The notes under the pieces are model-generated. The model was not told the origin of the DNA, did no database searches, and saw only the letters and a program-made list of their open reading frames with translations. Shown piece by piece: positions 25,270 through 33,234 of a DNA stretch of 37,202 bases. The translations under genes were made by a program, and so were the position numbers. Numbering within the stretch: position 1 is the stretch's first letter; every line of letters starts with the position of its first letter. The stretch is taken from positions 1 through 37,202 of the forward strand of contig JAFNAJ010000002.1 of the NCBI GenBank assembly GCA_017860085.1, given 5' to 3'. The DNA comes from Acidobacteriota bacterium (GTDB lineage: Bacteria > Acidobacteriota > Vicinamibacteria > Vicinamibacterales > JAFNAJ01).

Positions 25270-27669
25270 ATGAGACGCCTTCTGCGGACGCTCCGGTTGC
25301 TGCTCCTCCTCGTGCTCCTCGTCGCTCTCGTCGCAGCCGGCTGGCTTGCCTACCGCGCGGCGGCGGCACGACCCGTCGTCGAGGGCACGCTGATCGTCGA
25401 GGGGCTGTCGGGTGAGGTCGAGATCCTGCGAGACGTGGACGCCGTTCCTCACATTCGCGCCCGGAACGAATCGGACGCCATGTTCGCCCTCGGGTTCGTG
25501 CACGCGCAGGAGCGGCTGTGGCAGATGGAGTTCCAGCGCCGGCTCGGCCAAGGACGGCTGGCCGAGCTGCTCGGGCCAGAGGCCGTCGCCAGCGATCGCT
25601 TCTTCCGCACGATCGGTCTGGGGCGGGCGTCGAAAGCGCAGTGGCCTCACCTCAGCGCCGAGGCGCGAAGGATGACGGGCGCCTACGTCCGTGGGATCAA
25701 CGCGTTCATTGCCCGCACGCCTGCGCGCGCGTTGCCCATCGAGTTCGCCATCCTGCGGGCGACCCCGGAGCCATGGACGCCCGAGGACGTCATCGTGTGG
25801 ACCAAGGTCATGGGCGTCCTGCTCAGCACCAACTGGCGCGACGAACTGCTGAGGGTGCGCCTGGCGGCGCGGGTGGGGACCGATGGGGCAGCGTGGTTGA
25901 TGCCGCCCTACACCGTCAACGGTCCGGTCATCGTGGCAAGCGCTCCGGCGACGTCGCCCACCGCTGCGGTCGGCGGCCGGTCGGTTCCCGAGATCGATCC
26001 CAGGCGCCTCGCATCGCTCGCGAGCGCGGCGCTGACCCCGGGGGCGCTCGGGGGCGTCGGCGCCAGCAACAGTTGGGTTCTGTCGGGTGCGCGCACAACG
26101 ACGGGACAGCCGATCCTCGCAAACGATCCGCACCTGTCAGCCCAGGCGCCTGCCGTCTGGTTCCTCGCGCATCTCGAGGGCGGGCGTCTGAATGCCATTG
26201 GTGCGACCATGCCCGGGCTGCCCGGAGTCGTGCTCGGTCACAACGGTCGCATCGCGTGGGGCGCGACCAACCTGATGGTGGACAACCAGGACCTGTTCAT
26301 CGAGCGCGTCAACGCCAACCACGAGGCGCTGTTCCAGGGCGCGTGGGAGCCCATGCGCGTCGTGCGTGAGACGATTCGCGTCAAGGGGGCGCCCGACGAG
26401 ACCGTCGTCGTGCGGTCGACGAGGCACGGGCCGCTCGTCTCCGACGTCCTCGACTCACCAGGCGAGACGCTTGCGCTCCGGTGGGCAGCGCTCGACGACG
26501 ACGACGCGAGCATCGACGCGTTCATCGGGATCAATTTCGCTCGCACGTGGGACGAGTTCGCTCGTGCCGCCGCGCGGGCGCACGGCATCGTGCAGAACCT
26601 GGTGTATGCCGATGTCGCGGGCAACATCGGCTACGCGGCGCCTGGCGCGATTCCGGCTCGGGTTCGCGGCGACGGCACGGTGCCCGTGCCGGGTTGGACC
26701 GGGGAGTACGAGTGGGCCGGGTACCTGTCCGCCGACCAGTGGCCCCGTGCGATCAACCCGCAGGCGGGCTTCATCGCGACGGCCAACAACCAGGCCTTGC
26801 CAGACGCGGCGAGCCCCTTCATCAGCAGCAACTGGGAGCCCGGCTATCGCGCCGCGCGCATCGTCGAGATGATCCAGGCCAAGTCCGCGCATTCCGTGGA
26901 AGACGTGATGCGCATGCAGGGCGACGTCCGCTCGGCCCAGGTGCGGGTCGTGCTGCCCTGGCTGCTCAGGGCCAAGGTCACCGACCCGGTCGCTGTGGCT
27001 GTGGTCGACCGCCTGAAGAAGTGGGATGGGGATCTTCGCGGCGACAGCCCGGACGCGGCGGCCTACGAGGCCTGGGTGAGCGCTGCGGCGGAACGGATCT
27101 TCGCTGATGAGATCGGGGCGTCCCTCTGGGCCGAGTACGCGAACGTGCCGCCGTGGACGTCGAAGGCCCTCGATCGCGTGGCGCACGCCGGGGCGCCTCC
27201 GTTCTGTGACGACGTGCGGACCTCGGCGCGCGAGTCGTGCGAGGAGATTTTGGGATCGGCCCTCTCGGACGCGATCGTGGCGATGACCCGCCGGCAGGGG
27301 ACAGATGTCGCGTCGTGGCGGTGGGACGCAGTCAACGCGGTCACGTTCCCGCACCGACCTTTCCACGCCGTCCGACTGCTGCGGCCGCTGTTCAGCAAGA
27401 CCGTTGCCGTGGGGGGCGATGCCAATACCGTGAGCCCCGTGATGCGCGCGAAGGACACCACGATCGTGGCGTCCTATCGGCAGGTCATCGATCTGGCCGA
27501 CGTGGACCGCTCGCGTTTCGTGCAGACGCTGGGGCAGTCGGGGCACCTTCTCAGTCGTCACTACGACGACATGCTGCCGCGCTGGGCGGGCAGCGATCTC
27601 GTCCCCATGCGGTTCTCACGCCAGGCCGTGGACGCGGCCGCGGCCAGCCGACTGACGTTGCGACCCTGA
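25270..27669 (+). CDS. Penicillin-acylase-family N-terminal-nucleophile hydrolase
   Basis: A 799-residue amidase precursor of the penicillin G/cephalosporin/AHL acylase family. An N-terminal hydrophobic segment (residues 5-27) is a signal peptide or anchor. The alpha chain contains DAVPHIRARNESDAMFALGFVHAQERLWQMEFQRR. The predicted autocatalytic cleavage exposes Ser266 in GASNSWVLSG as the nucleophile. The beta chain continues with GQPILANDPHL, VVLGHNGRIAWGATN and the catalytic Asn/Arg-region motif near FIATANNQ. The mature enzyme should be periplasmic. Substrates in this family range from beta-lactam side chains to acyl-homoserine lactones; sequence reading cannot choose. ATG 25270 is chosen because it directly precedes the signal; TACCCT at 25254-25259 is a possible -10. 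Confidence 0.92.
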   Translation: MRRLLRTLRLLLLLVLLVALVAAGWLAYRAAAARPVVEGTLIVEGLSGEVEILRDVDAVPHIRARNESDAMFALGFVHAQERLWQMEFQRRLGQGRLAELLGPEAVASDRFFRTIGLGRASKAQWPHLSAEARRMTGAYVRGINAFIARTPARALPIEFAILRATPEPWTPEDVIVWTKVMGVLLSTNWRDELLRVRLAARVGTDGAAWLMPPYTVNGPVIVASAPATSPTAAVGGRSVPEIDPRRLASLASAALTPGALGGVGASNSWVLSGARTTTGQPILANDPHLSAQAPAVWFLAHLEGGRLNAIGATMPGLPGVVLGHNGRIAWGATNLMVDNQDLFIERVNANHEALFQGAWEPMRVVRETIRVKGAPDETVVVRSTRHGPLVSDVLDSPGETLALRWAALDDDDASIDAFIGINFARTWDEFARAAARAHGIVQNLVYADVAGNIGYAAPGAIPARVRGDGTVPVPGWTGEYEWAGYLSADQWPRAINPQAGFIATANNQALPDAASPFISSNWEPGYRAARIVEMIQAKSAHSVEDVMRMQGDVRSAQVRVVLPWLLRAKVTDPVAVAVVDRLKKWDGDLRGDSPDAAAYEAWVSAAAERIFADEIGASLWAEYANVPPWTSKALDRVAHAGAPPFCDDVRTSARESCEEILGSALSDAIVAMTRRQGTDVASWRWDAVNAVTFPHRPFHAVRLLRPLFSKTVAVGGDANTVSPVMRAKDTTIVASYRQVIDLADVDRSRFVQTLGQSGHLLSRHYDDMLPRWAGSDLVPMRFSRQAVDAAAASRLTLRP

Positions 27670-27677
27670 GACGGTCA

Positions 27678-27699
27678 CGGCCGGCCCGAAGGCCGGCCG
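27678..27699 (+). terminator. Strong GC hairpin after the acylase gene
   Basis: A perfect 9-base stem, CGGCCGGCC (27678-27686) with GGCCGGCCG (27691-27699), closes a CGAA tetraloop 9 bases after the acylase stop codon. No T-run follows, so it is a hairpin terminator of non-canonical form or an mRNA 3'-end stabiliser. Confidence 0.6.
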
Positions 27700-27735
27700 A
27701 CGCCGCTCGACGGTGCGACCACGCCCTGCGGCCAG

Positions 27736-27765
27736 TTGACGCTGTTCGCGAGGGCCGCGGATAAT
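27736..27765 (+). promoter_or_regulatory. Near-consensus sigma-70 promoter driving boxC, apparently leaderless
   Basis: TTGACG (27736-27741) and GATAAT (27760-27765) each match consensus at 5 of 6 positions, with an 18-base spacer. The predicted transcription start (27771-27773) is at or within three bases of the boxC ATG at 27774, and no Shine-Dalgarno sequence precedes that ATG, so the transcript should be leaderless. Confidence 0.7.
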
Positions 27766-27773
27766 GGTGTCGA

Positions 27774-29432
27774 ATGTCACAATCGAGCCTGACGTCTCGA
27801 ATCGACTTCGAGACCCGCCCAGACCTGTACCGTCACTGGACGCTCTCCTTTGACGGGCCCATTGCCGTGCTCGCGATGGACGTGCAGGAGGATGGCGGCC
27901 TCTCCTCCGACTACCGCCTGAAGCTGAATTCCTACGACCTCGGCGTCGACGTCGAGCTCGCCGACGCCCTGCAGCGCATTCGCTTCGAGCACCCGGAGGT
28001 GCACGCCGTGGTGGTCCGCAGCGGCAAGGAGCGGATCTTCTGCGCCGGCGCCAACATCTTCATGCTGTCGGGCTCGAGCCACGCGCTCAAGGTGAATTTC
28101 TGCAAGTTCACCAACGAGACGCGGCTGGCCATCGAGGATGCCAGCGCCCACTCGGGGCTGAAGTTCATCGCGGCGGTCAACGGCATCTGCGCCGGTGGCG
28201 GGTACGAACTCGCGCTGGCCTGCGACGAGATCCACATGGTCGATGATGGAAGCGCGGCCGTGAGCCTGCCCGAGACGCCGCTGCTCGGGGTGCTGCCAGG
28301 TACCGGAGGACTCACCCGGCTCGTGGACAAGCGCAAGGTCCGGCGCGACCTCGCCGATCTCTTCTGCACGATCGTCGAGGGCGTCAAGGGCCGAAAGGCG
28401 GTCGAGCAGGGACTTGTCGACAAGGTGCACCCCACCAGCCGGTTCCTGCCAGCCGTCATGCAGCGCGCGCTGGAACTGGCGAAGACGTCGGACCGGCCAA
28501 CGAGCGGGCCCGGCGTCACGCTCGGCCCGCTTGGCGGCGAGGTGTCCGACCAGGGCGTGCGCTATTCGCACGTCACGCTCGTCGTCGATCGCGAACGTCG
28601 CACCGGTGAGCTGACGGTCAGGGCGCCGCGCGAGCCGCAGCCGGAGACGGTCGAGGCGATCGTTGCCGCCGGTGACGGGTACTGGCCGCTGCGCGCCTTC
28701 CGCGAACTGGATGCGGCCGTGCTGCACCTGCGCCTCAACGAGCCCGAGGTCGGCACGGTGGTGATTCGAACCGAGGGCGATGCCGACGCCGTGCTCGGCG
28801 TCGATCGCATGCTGCTGACTCACGCCGATCACTGGCTCGTGCGGGAGATCACGCTCTTCATGAAGCGGACGTTGAAGCGGCTCGACCTGACGGCCCGCAG
28901 CTTCATCGCGCTCATCGAGCCAGGTTCGTGTTTCGCGGGCAGCCTGTTCGAGCTCGCGCTGGCGGCCGACCGGTCGTACATGCTCGATGATCCCGAGCGT
29001 CCCGTTTCGGTCGCCTTGTCGGGCATGAACGCCGGGCCCCTGCCCATGAGCAACGGGCTGAGCCGTCTGCAGACGCGCTTCCTCGGGAAGCCGGACTTCG
29101 TCGACGAATTGCTCGCCGAGACCGAGCCGTTCGACGCGCCGGCCGCCAGCGACGGGGAGCTCGTGACGTCGGCCCCCGACGAACTCGATTGGGACGACGA
29201 GGTGCGGCTGGCCATCGAGGCGCGCGCGGCGTTTTCTCCCGATGCCCTGACGGGGATGGAGGCCAACCTGCGCTTTGCCGGGCCCGAGACGATGGAGACC
29301 AAGATCTTCGGTCGCCTGTCGGCCTGGCAGAACTGGATCTTCCAGCGGCCCAACGCGGTGGGCGAGCGAGGCGCGCTCAAGGCGTTCGGTGCGGCCCAGG
29401 GCCGTCCCCAGTTCGACTGGACACGCACGTAG
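27774..29432 (+). CDS. boxC: Benzoyl-CoA-dihydrodiol lyase (BoxC)
   Basis: BoxC opens the epoxide/dihydrodiol form of benzoyl-CoA by adding water and releasing formate, giving 3,4-dehydroadipyl-CoA semialdehyde in the aerobic box pathway. The 552-residue length matches known BoxC proteins. It consists of two crotonase-like halves: the first has the oxyanion-hole regions KERIFCAGANIFML and NGICAGGGYELALACDEIHMV with SLPETPLLGVLPGTGGLTRL; the second has RSFIALIEPGSCFAGSLFELALAADRSYML. The N-terminal FETRPDLYRHW is typical. It is first in the box transcription unit, under the promoter at 27736-27765. A 228-base gap holding a heptamer repeat separates it from boxB, whereas the later genes overlap or nearly touch. 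Confidence 0.94.
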   Translation: MSQSSLTSRIDFETRPDLYRHWTLSFDGPIAVLAMDVQEDGGLSSDYRLKLNSYDLGVDVELADALQRIRFEHPEVHAVVVRSGKERIFCAGANIFMLSGSSHALKVNFCKFTNETRLAIEDASAHSGLKFIAAVNGICAGGGYELALACDEIHMVDDGSAAVSLPETPLLGVLPGTGGLTRLVDKRKVRRDLADLFCTIVEGVKGRKAVEQGLVDKVHPTSRFLPAVMQRALELAKTSDRPTSGPGVTLGPLGGEVSDQGVRYSHVTLVVDRERRTGELTVRAPREPQPETVEAIVAAGDGYWPLRAFRELDAAVLHLRLNEPEVGTVVIRTEGDADAVLGVDRMLLTHADHWLVREITLFMKRTLKRLDLTARSFIALIEPGSCFAGSLFELALAADRSYMLDDPERPVSVALSGMNAGPLPMSNGLSRLQTRFLGKPDFVDELLAETEPFDAPAASDGELVTSAPDELDWDDEVRLAIEARAAFSPDALTGMEANLRFAGPETMETKIFGRLSAWQNWIFQRPNAVGERGALKAFGAAQGRPQFDWTRT

Positions 29433-29460
29433 GCGCGGCTCGATGGACGCGGTGGGCGGT

Positions 29461-29623
29461 CTTGGTTCTTGGTTCCTGGTTCTTGGTTCGTGGTCCGTTC
29501 GTGGTTCCTGGTTCCTGGTTCGTTCTTGGTTCACGGTTGTGCGCGCCGCGCACAAGGAACGAGGCACGAACCAAGGACCTTGAACCAGGCACGGACCAGG
29601 AACCAAGAACAAAGAACCAAGCA
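29461..29623. repeat. Heptamer-based large inverted repeat, copy C (inside box operon)
   Basis: This is the complete copy. The left arm (29461-29536) is a tandem run of about ten heptamers of form (T/C/G)TGGTTC broken by GTTC tetramers. The right arm (29556-29623) carries the same units inverted. TGGTCCGT occurs at 29491-29498 and its reverse complement at 29591-29598, exactly 100 bases apart. At the centre TTGTGCGCG (29537-29545) and CGCGCACAA (29547-29555) are perfect inverted 9-mers around one base. The element fills most of the boxC-boxB gap and would be transcribed as a long imperfect hairpin. The heptamer period is out of step with codons, so it is not protein-coding in origin. Confidence 0.85.
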
Positions 29624-29660
29624 CTGACCGCGGTTGATCCGTGTGGCTGAGGACTGACCG

Positions 29661-31079
29661 ATGATCTCCCATGAGCTGATCCCCAACAACGTCAACCTGT
29701 CGAGCAACAAGCGGTTGCAGCGTGCGCTCGAGCACTGGCAGCCTCGGTACCTCGACTGGTGGCGCGAAATGGGCCCCCAGGGCTTCCAGGACTATCACCG
29801 CGTCTACCTGCGGACGGCGGTGAGCGTCGATCCCGACGGGTGGTGCCACTACGACTACGTCAAGATGCCGGAGTACCGCTGGGGCATCTTCTTGACGCCC
29901 CCGGTCAAGGACCGCACGATCGGCTTCGGCGACTTCTTCGGGCAGCCGGTCTGGCAGGAGGTCCCCGGCGAGTTCCGCAACCCGCTCAAGCGCCTGATCG
30001 TGCTCCAGGGCGACACGGAGCCGGCCAGCGTCGAACAGCAGCGGCGGCTGGGGCAGTCGTGCCCGAGCCTCTACGATCTCCGCAACCTGTTCCAGGTGAA
30101 CGTCGAGGAGGGACGCCATCTCTGGGCGATGGTCTACCTGCTGCATTCCTACTTTGGCCGCGACGGGCGCGACGAGGCCGAGGAAATGCTCGAGCGCTCG
30201 AGCGGCAACGAAGACAAGCCCCGCATGCTCGAAGCCTTCAACGAGCCCATCGACACCTGGCTCGACTTCTTCATGTTCGCGATGTTCACGGATCGCGACG
30301 GCAAGTCGCAGCTGATGTCGCTCGCCGAGAGCTCGCTCGACCCGCTGTCGCGCACGACGCGCTTCATGTTGACCGAGGAGGCGCATCACCTGTTCGTGGG
30401 GGAGAGCGGCGTGGCCCGCATCATCCAGCGGACGTCGGAGCTGATGCGGCAGACCGGCCTGTCCGGCGACGTGCGGCGGGTGGGCGGCATCGACCTGCCA
30501 CTCATCCAGCGCCACCTCAACTTCTGGTTCAGCGCCAGCGTCGACCTGCACGGCAGCGAGATCTCGACCAACGCCGCGACCTACTTCGCGAACGGCCTCA
30601 AGGGGCGGGCGAAGGAGGACAGCTGGGAGGACCACCGCGCCCTGCACGGCACCTACGCCGTCGACGTGTTCGAGAACGGGGTAGGGCTGACGCGGAACGT
30701 GCCGGCACGCAACGCCATGAACGAGATGCTGCGGGACTGGTACATCAAGGACGCCACGGCCGGCGTCGAGCGCTGGAACCGGATCCTCGAGCGTGGTGGG
30801 CTCTCCGACCGGCTGTATGTGCCGTCACGACGCTTCAACCGCAAGATCGGGATCTATGCCGACCAGCACTTCACCCCGGAGGGACGGCCCATCTCGGCCG
30901 AGCAGTGGGAGGCGCGCAAGCACGAGTGGCTGCCGACGGCCAACGACAAGGCGTACCTGAAGAGCCTCACGACCCGACCGGTCTTCGAGGTCGGCCAGTA
31001 CGCCAACTGGATCGCGCCACCCTCCAAGGGGATCAACCGCCAGCCCCTGGACTTCGAGTACGTGAGGACCGACGAGTGA
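29661..31079 (+). CDS. boxB: Benzoyl-CoA 2,3-epoxidase, catalytic subunit BoxB
   Basis: BoxB is the di-iron oxygenase that epoxidises benzoyl-CoA with O2. The 472 residues match the family length. Recognisable segments are NNVNLSSNKRLQRALEHWQPRYLDWWREMGPQGFQ at the N-terminus, VNVEEGRHLWAMVYLLHSYFGRDGRDEA, and TEEAHHLFVGESG from Glu239, which contain the Glu and Glu-x-x-His ligands of the di-iron site. EFRNPLKRLIVLQGDTEPASVEQQ is also typical. Electrons normally come from BoxA, a NADPH-dependent ferredoxin reductase, not encoded here; the 7Fe ferredoxin at 34007 is a possible but unproven relay. The last bases overlap the next start as GTGA (31076-31079). Confidence 0.95.
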   Translation: MISHELIPNNVNLSSNKRLQRALEHWQPRYLDWWREMGPQGFQDYHRVYLRTAVSVDPDGWCHYDYVKMPEYRWGIFLTPPVKDRTIGFGDFFGQPVWQEVPGEFRNPLKRLIVLQGDTEPASVEQQRRLGQSCPSLYDLRNLFQVNVEEGRHLWAMVYLLHSYFGRDGRDEAEEMLERSSGNEDKPRMLEAFNEPIDTWLDFFMFAMFTDRDGKSQLMSLAESSLDPLSRTTRFMLTEEAHHLFVGESGVARIIQRTSELMRQTGLSGDVRRVGGIDLPLIQRHLNFWFSASVDLHGSEISTNAATYFANGLKGRAKEDSWEDHRALHGTYAVDVFENGVGLTRNVPARNAMNEMLRDWYIKDATAGVERWNRILERGGLSDRLYVPSRRFNRKIGIYADQHFTPEGRPISAEQWEARKHEWLPTANDKAYLKSLTTRPVFEVGQYANWIAPPSKGINRQPLDFEYVRTDE

Positions 31080-32239
31080 CGGACCTCGCATCCTGGCGCG
31101 CCCAGTTTCCCATCCTCGCCACCTGCACGTACCTCGTCAGTCACTCGCTGGGCGCCATGCCCCTTGGCGCGCGTGACAAGCTGGCGCGCTTCGCCGACCA
31201 GTGGGCGACGCGCGGCGTGCGCGCGTGGCATGAGGGATGGTGGGAGATCGGCCGAACCACCGGCGACCTGCTGGCACCGATCCTCGGCGTGCCGCGAGGG
31301 TCGGTGTCGATGCACCAGAACGTCTCCGTGGCGCAGGCCATCGTGGCCTCGTGCTATCGCTACGACGGGCCGCGTCGGCGCGTCGTGATGTCGGCGCTGG
31401 AGTTCCCCACCAACCTCTACCTCTACCACGCGTTCGAGCGCTTCGGCGCCGAGGTGGTGGTTGTGCCTGCCGACGACCCCGTTCGGGTCGACACCGCGCG
31501 GTTCCTCGACGCGATCGACGAGCGCACGGTGCTCGTGCCGTTCTCGCTGGTCCTGTTCAAGAGCGCGTTCGTGCAGGACGCGCAGGCCATCGTCGAGAAG
31601 GCGCGCCGGGTGGGGGCGCACGCGATCGCCGACGTGTACCAGGCGGCCGGCACCCTGCCCCTCGACCTTGCCGCGCTCGGCGTCGAGTACGCCGTCGGCG
31701 GGTCGGTGAAGTGGCTGTGCGGTGGCCCAGGGGCCGGCTACCTCTACGTGAGGCCCGATCTCGCGCCCTCGCTCGCGCCCGCGGTGACGGGCTGGGCGGC
31801 ACACGCGCGTCCCTTCCAGTTCGAAGCCGGTTCCATCGACTACGCGGACCCTTCGGAGCGCTTCCAGACGGGAACGCCAAACGTCGCCGCCTGGTCCATG
31901 GCGCAGGCCGGCTACGAGATCGTCGCGAACATCGGTGTGGCACGCATCCGCGAGCACTCCCAGCGGCTCACCGGCCGCATCGTCGACCATGCGCTCGCAC
32001 GGGGGTACGAGGTGAGGAGCCCCTTGGCGGCGGAGGCGCGCGGAGGGACCGTGACCCTCGCGGTGCCCAACTCGGAGCAGGTCGCCCAGGCCCTGCTCGG
32101 GCGCCAGGTGATCATCGACCACCGGCCCGGTGCCGGCATCCGGATGGCTCCGCACTTCTACACGACCGAGGCCGAGGTGGACTCCGCTCTGGCCACGCTC
32201 GACGAGCTCGTGAGCGCCGGCGCGGGCGTCGTGGGCTAG
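31076..32239 (+). CDS. Kynureninase-like class V aminotransferase-fold PLP enzyme
   Basis: A 387-residue fold-type I PLP enzyme. The PLP-binding lysine lies in GGSVKWLCGGPGAGYLYV, which resembles kynureninases (usually HKWLCGGPG) more than cysteine desulfurases. DVYQAAGTLPLDL supplies the cofactor-contacting Asp, SALEFPTNLYLYHAF fits the external loop, and RFQTGTPNVAAW is a family motif. The start is GTG at 31076, overlapping the boxB stop by 4 bases, so translation is coupled. Kynureninase releases anthranilate from kynurenine; beside boxB/boxC this could feed an aromatic acid into the CoA pathway, but related carbon-carbon or carbon-sulfur lyases remain possible. No tryptophan dioxygenase or kynurenine formamidase is in the window. 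Confidence 0.78.
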   Translation: MTDLASWRAQFPILATCTYLVSHSLGAMPLGARDKLARFADQWATRGVRAWHEGWWEIGRTTGDLLAPILGVPRGSVSMHQNVSVAQAIVASCYRYDGPRRRVVMSALEFPTNLYLYHAFERFGAEVVVVPADDPVRVDTARFLDAIDERTVLVPFSLVLFKSAFVQDAQAIVEKARRVGAHAIADVYQAAGTLPLDLAALGVEYAVGGSVKWLCGGPGAGYLYVRPDLAPSLAPAVTGWAAHARPFQFEAGSIDYADPSERFQTGTPNVAAWSMAQAGYEIVANIGVARIREHSQRLTGRIVDHALARGYEVRSPLAAEARGGTVTLAVPNSEQVAQALLGRQVIIDHRPGAGIRMAPHFYTTEAEVDSALATLDELVSAGAGVVG

Positions 32240-32241
32240 CC

Positions 32242-33117
32242 ATGGGCCACGTTCGCATCGCGCGCATTGCCGTGCTCGGTGCCGGCACGATGGGCCACGG
32301 CATCGCCCATGCGTCGGCCGCGGCCGGTTTCGCGACGAGCGTGTACGACCCGTCCGGGGAAGCCTTGGCCAAGGCCAGCGCCGCCATCACGCACATCGTC
32401 ACGCGCGCGGTCGAGCGAAAGGGCGTCACGGAGCCGGAGGGCCGCGAGATCGTCAGCCGCGTGAACGCGACGACCGACCTCGCGCGCGCCGTGAGCGAGG
32501 CAGACTTCGTCATCGAGGCCGCGCCTGAGCGCATCGATCTGAAGCTCTCGCTGCTCGCCGCCATTGACCTGGCGGCGCCCGCGCACGCGCGTTTCGCGAC
32601 GAATACCTCTGCGCTGAGCATCACCGAGATGGCGACGGCGCTGACGAGGCCTTCGCGTCTCGGAGGCATGCACTTCTTCAACCCGGTTCACCGCATGCGC
32701 CTGGTCGAGGTCGTCCGGGCGCTCGACACCGATGAAGAGACCGTGGCGGCGATCGAGCACGTCGCGCACCGGATGGGCAAGGACACGGTCGTGGTGCGCG
32801 ACTCGGCGGGCTTTGTGACGAGCCGCGTGAACGCGCTCATCGGCAACGAGGCGTTCTACATGCTGCAGGAAGGCGTGGCGTCGGCGCGCGACATCGACAA
32901 GGCGCTGAAGCTCGGGCTGAACCATCCCATGGGTCCCTTCGAGCTGGTCGACCTCGTCGGACTCGACACCCGCCTGGCCGTGCTCGAGCACCTCCACAAG
33001 CACCTCGGCGAGAAGTACCGTCCCTGCCCGCTGCTCGCGGAGCACGTCCGAGCGGGCCGCCTGGGCCGCAAGGCTGGCCGCGGCGTCTACGAGTACCGCG
33101 CGACGCCCGCCGAGTGA
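32242..33117 (+). CDS. 3-hydroxyacyl-CoA dehydrogenase
   Basis: A 291-residue single-domain-pair enzyme that oxidises a 3-hydroxyacyl-CoA to the 3-oxoacyl-CoA with NAD+. The N-terminal Rossmann motif is IAVLGAGTMGHGIAHASAAAG, and the conserved catalytic segment is GMHFFNPVHRMRLVEVV with its histidine. The C-terminal helical domain includes RDSAGFVTSRVNALIGNEAFYMLQEGVAS and LGLNHPMGPFELVDLVGLD. It starts at ATG 32242, two bases after the preceding stop. In the box pathway the natural role is 3-hydroxyadipyl-CoA dehydrogenase, a beta-oxidation-like step after BoxC and BoxD; context supports that but does not prove it. Confidence 0.92.
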   Translation: MGHVRIARIAVLGAGTMGHGIAHASAAAGFATSVYDPSGEALAKASAAITHIVTRAVERKGVTEPEGREIVSRVNATTDLARAVSEADFVIEAAPERIDLKLSLLAAIDLAAPAHARFATNTSALSITEMATALTRPSRLGGMHFFNPVHRMRLVEVVRALDTDEETVAAIEHVAHRMGKDTVVVRDSAGFVTSRVNALIGNEAFYMLQEGVASARDIDKALKLGLNHPMGPFELVDLVGLDTRLAVLEHLHKHLGEKYRPCPLLAEHVRAGRLGRKAGRGVYEYRATPAE

Positions 33118-33149
33118 CATTCGGCTCGGAAATCCGACCAAAAGCGGCC

Positions 33150-33178
33150 TTGATACCGGCCGCAGGAAGCGCTAGGCT
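33150..33178 (+). promoter_or_regulatory. Putative promoter of the IclR-family regulator gene
   Basis: TTGATA (33150-33155) and TAGGCT (33173-33178) are 17 bases apart. The start would fall near 33185, inside the first palindrome described next. The -35 is good (5 of 6); the -10 matches weakly. Confidence 0.45.
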
Positions 33179-33213
33179 TCCATTATGGAATGGCGTTCCG
33201 CATAGTGGAACGC
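33178..33213 (+). promoter_or_regulatory. Twin palindromic operator, probable IclR-type autoregulatory site
   Basis: TTCCATTATGGAA (33178-33190) is a perfect 6-base-arm palindrome. GCGTTCC (33193-33199) and GGAACGC (33207-33213) are perfect 7-base arms around seven bases. Both have TTCC...GGAA ends, as reported for several IclR-family operators. They cover the predicted transcription start and lie 21 bases before the ATG at 33235, which fits self-repression. No similar site is seen at the boxC promoter. Confidence 0.6.
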
Positions 33214-33234
33214 TCAGACAGCTCAGCGTCGGCC

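Noticed and set aside
29461..29623. CRISPR array or protein-coding low-complexity (GSWFLV-type) interpretation of the repeat
   Set aside because: Units are 7 bases with no unique spacers, and they occur in both orientations with 4-base interruptions. The GSWFLV-like translations break frame and contain stops in the inverted arm.
27777..30647. A 956-residue minus-strand open frame spanning boxC, the repeat and half of boxB
   Set aside because: It has no recognisable domain and low-complexity composition, and it reads straight through the heptamer repeat. The plus-strand box genes explain the region.
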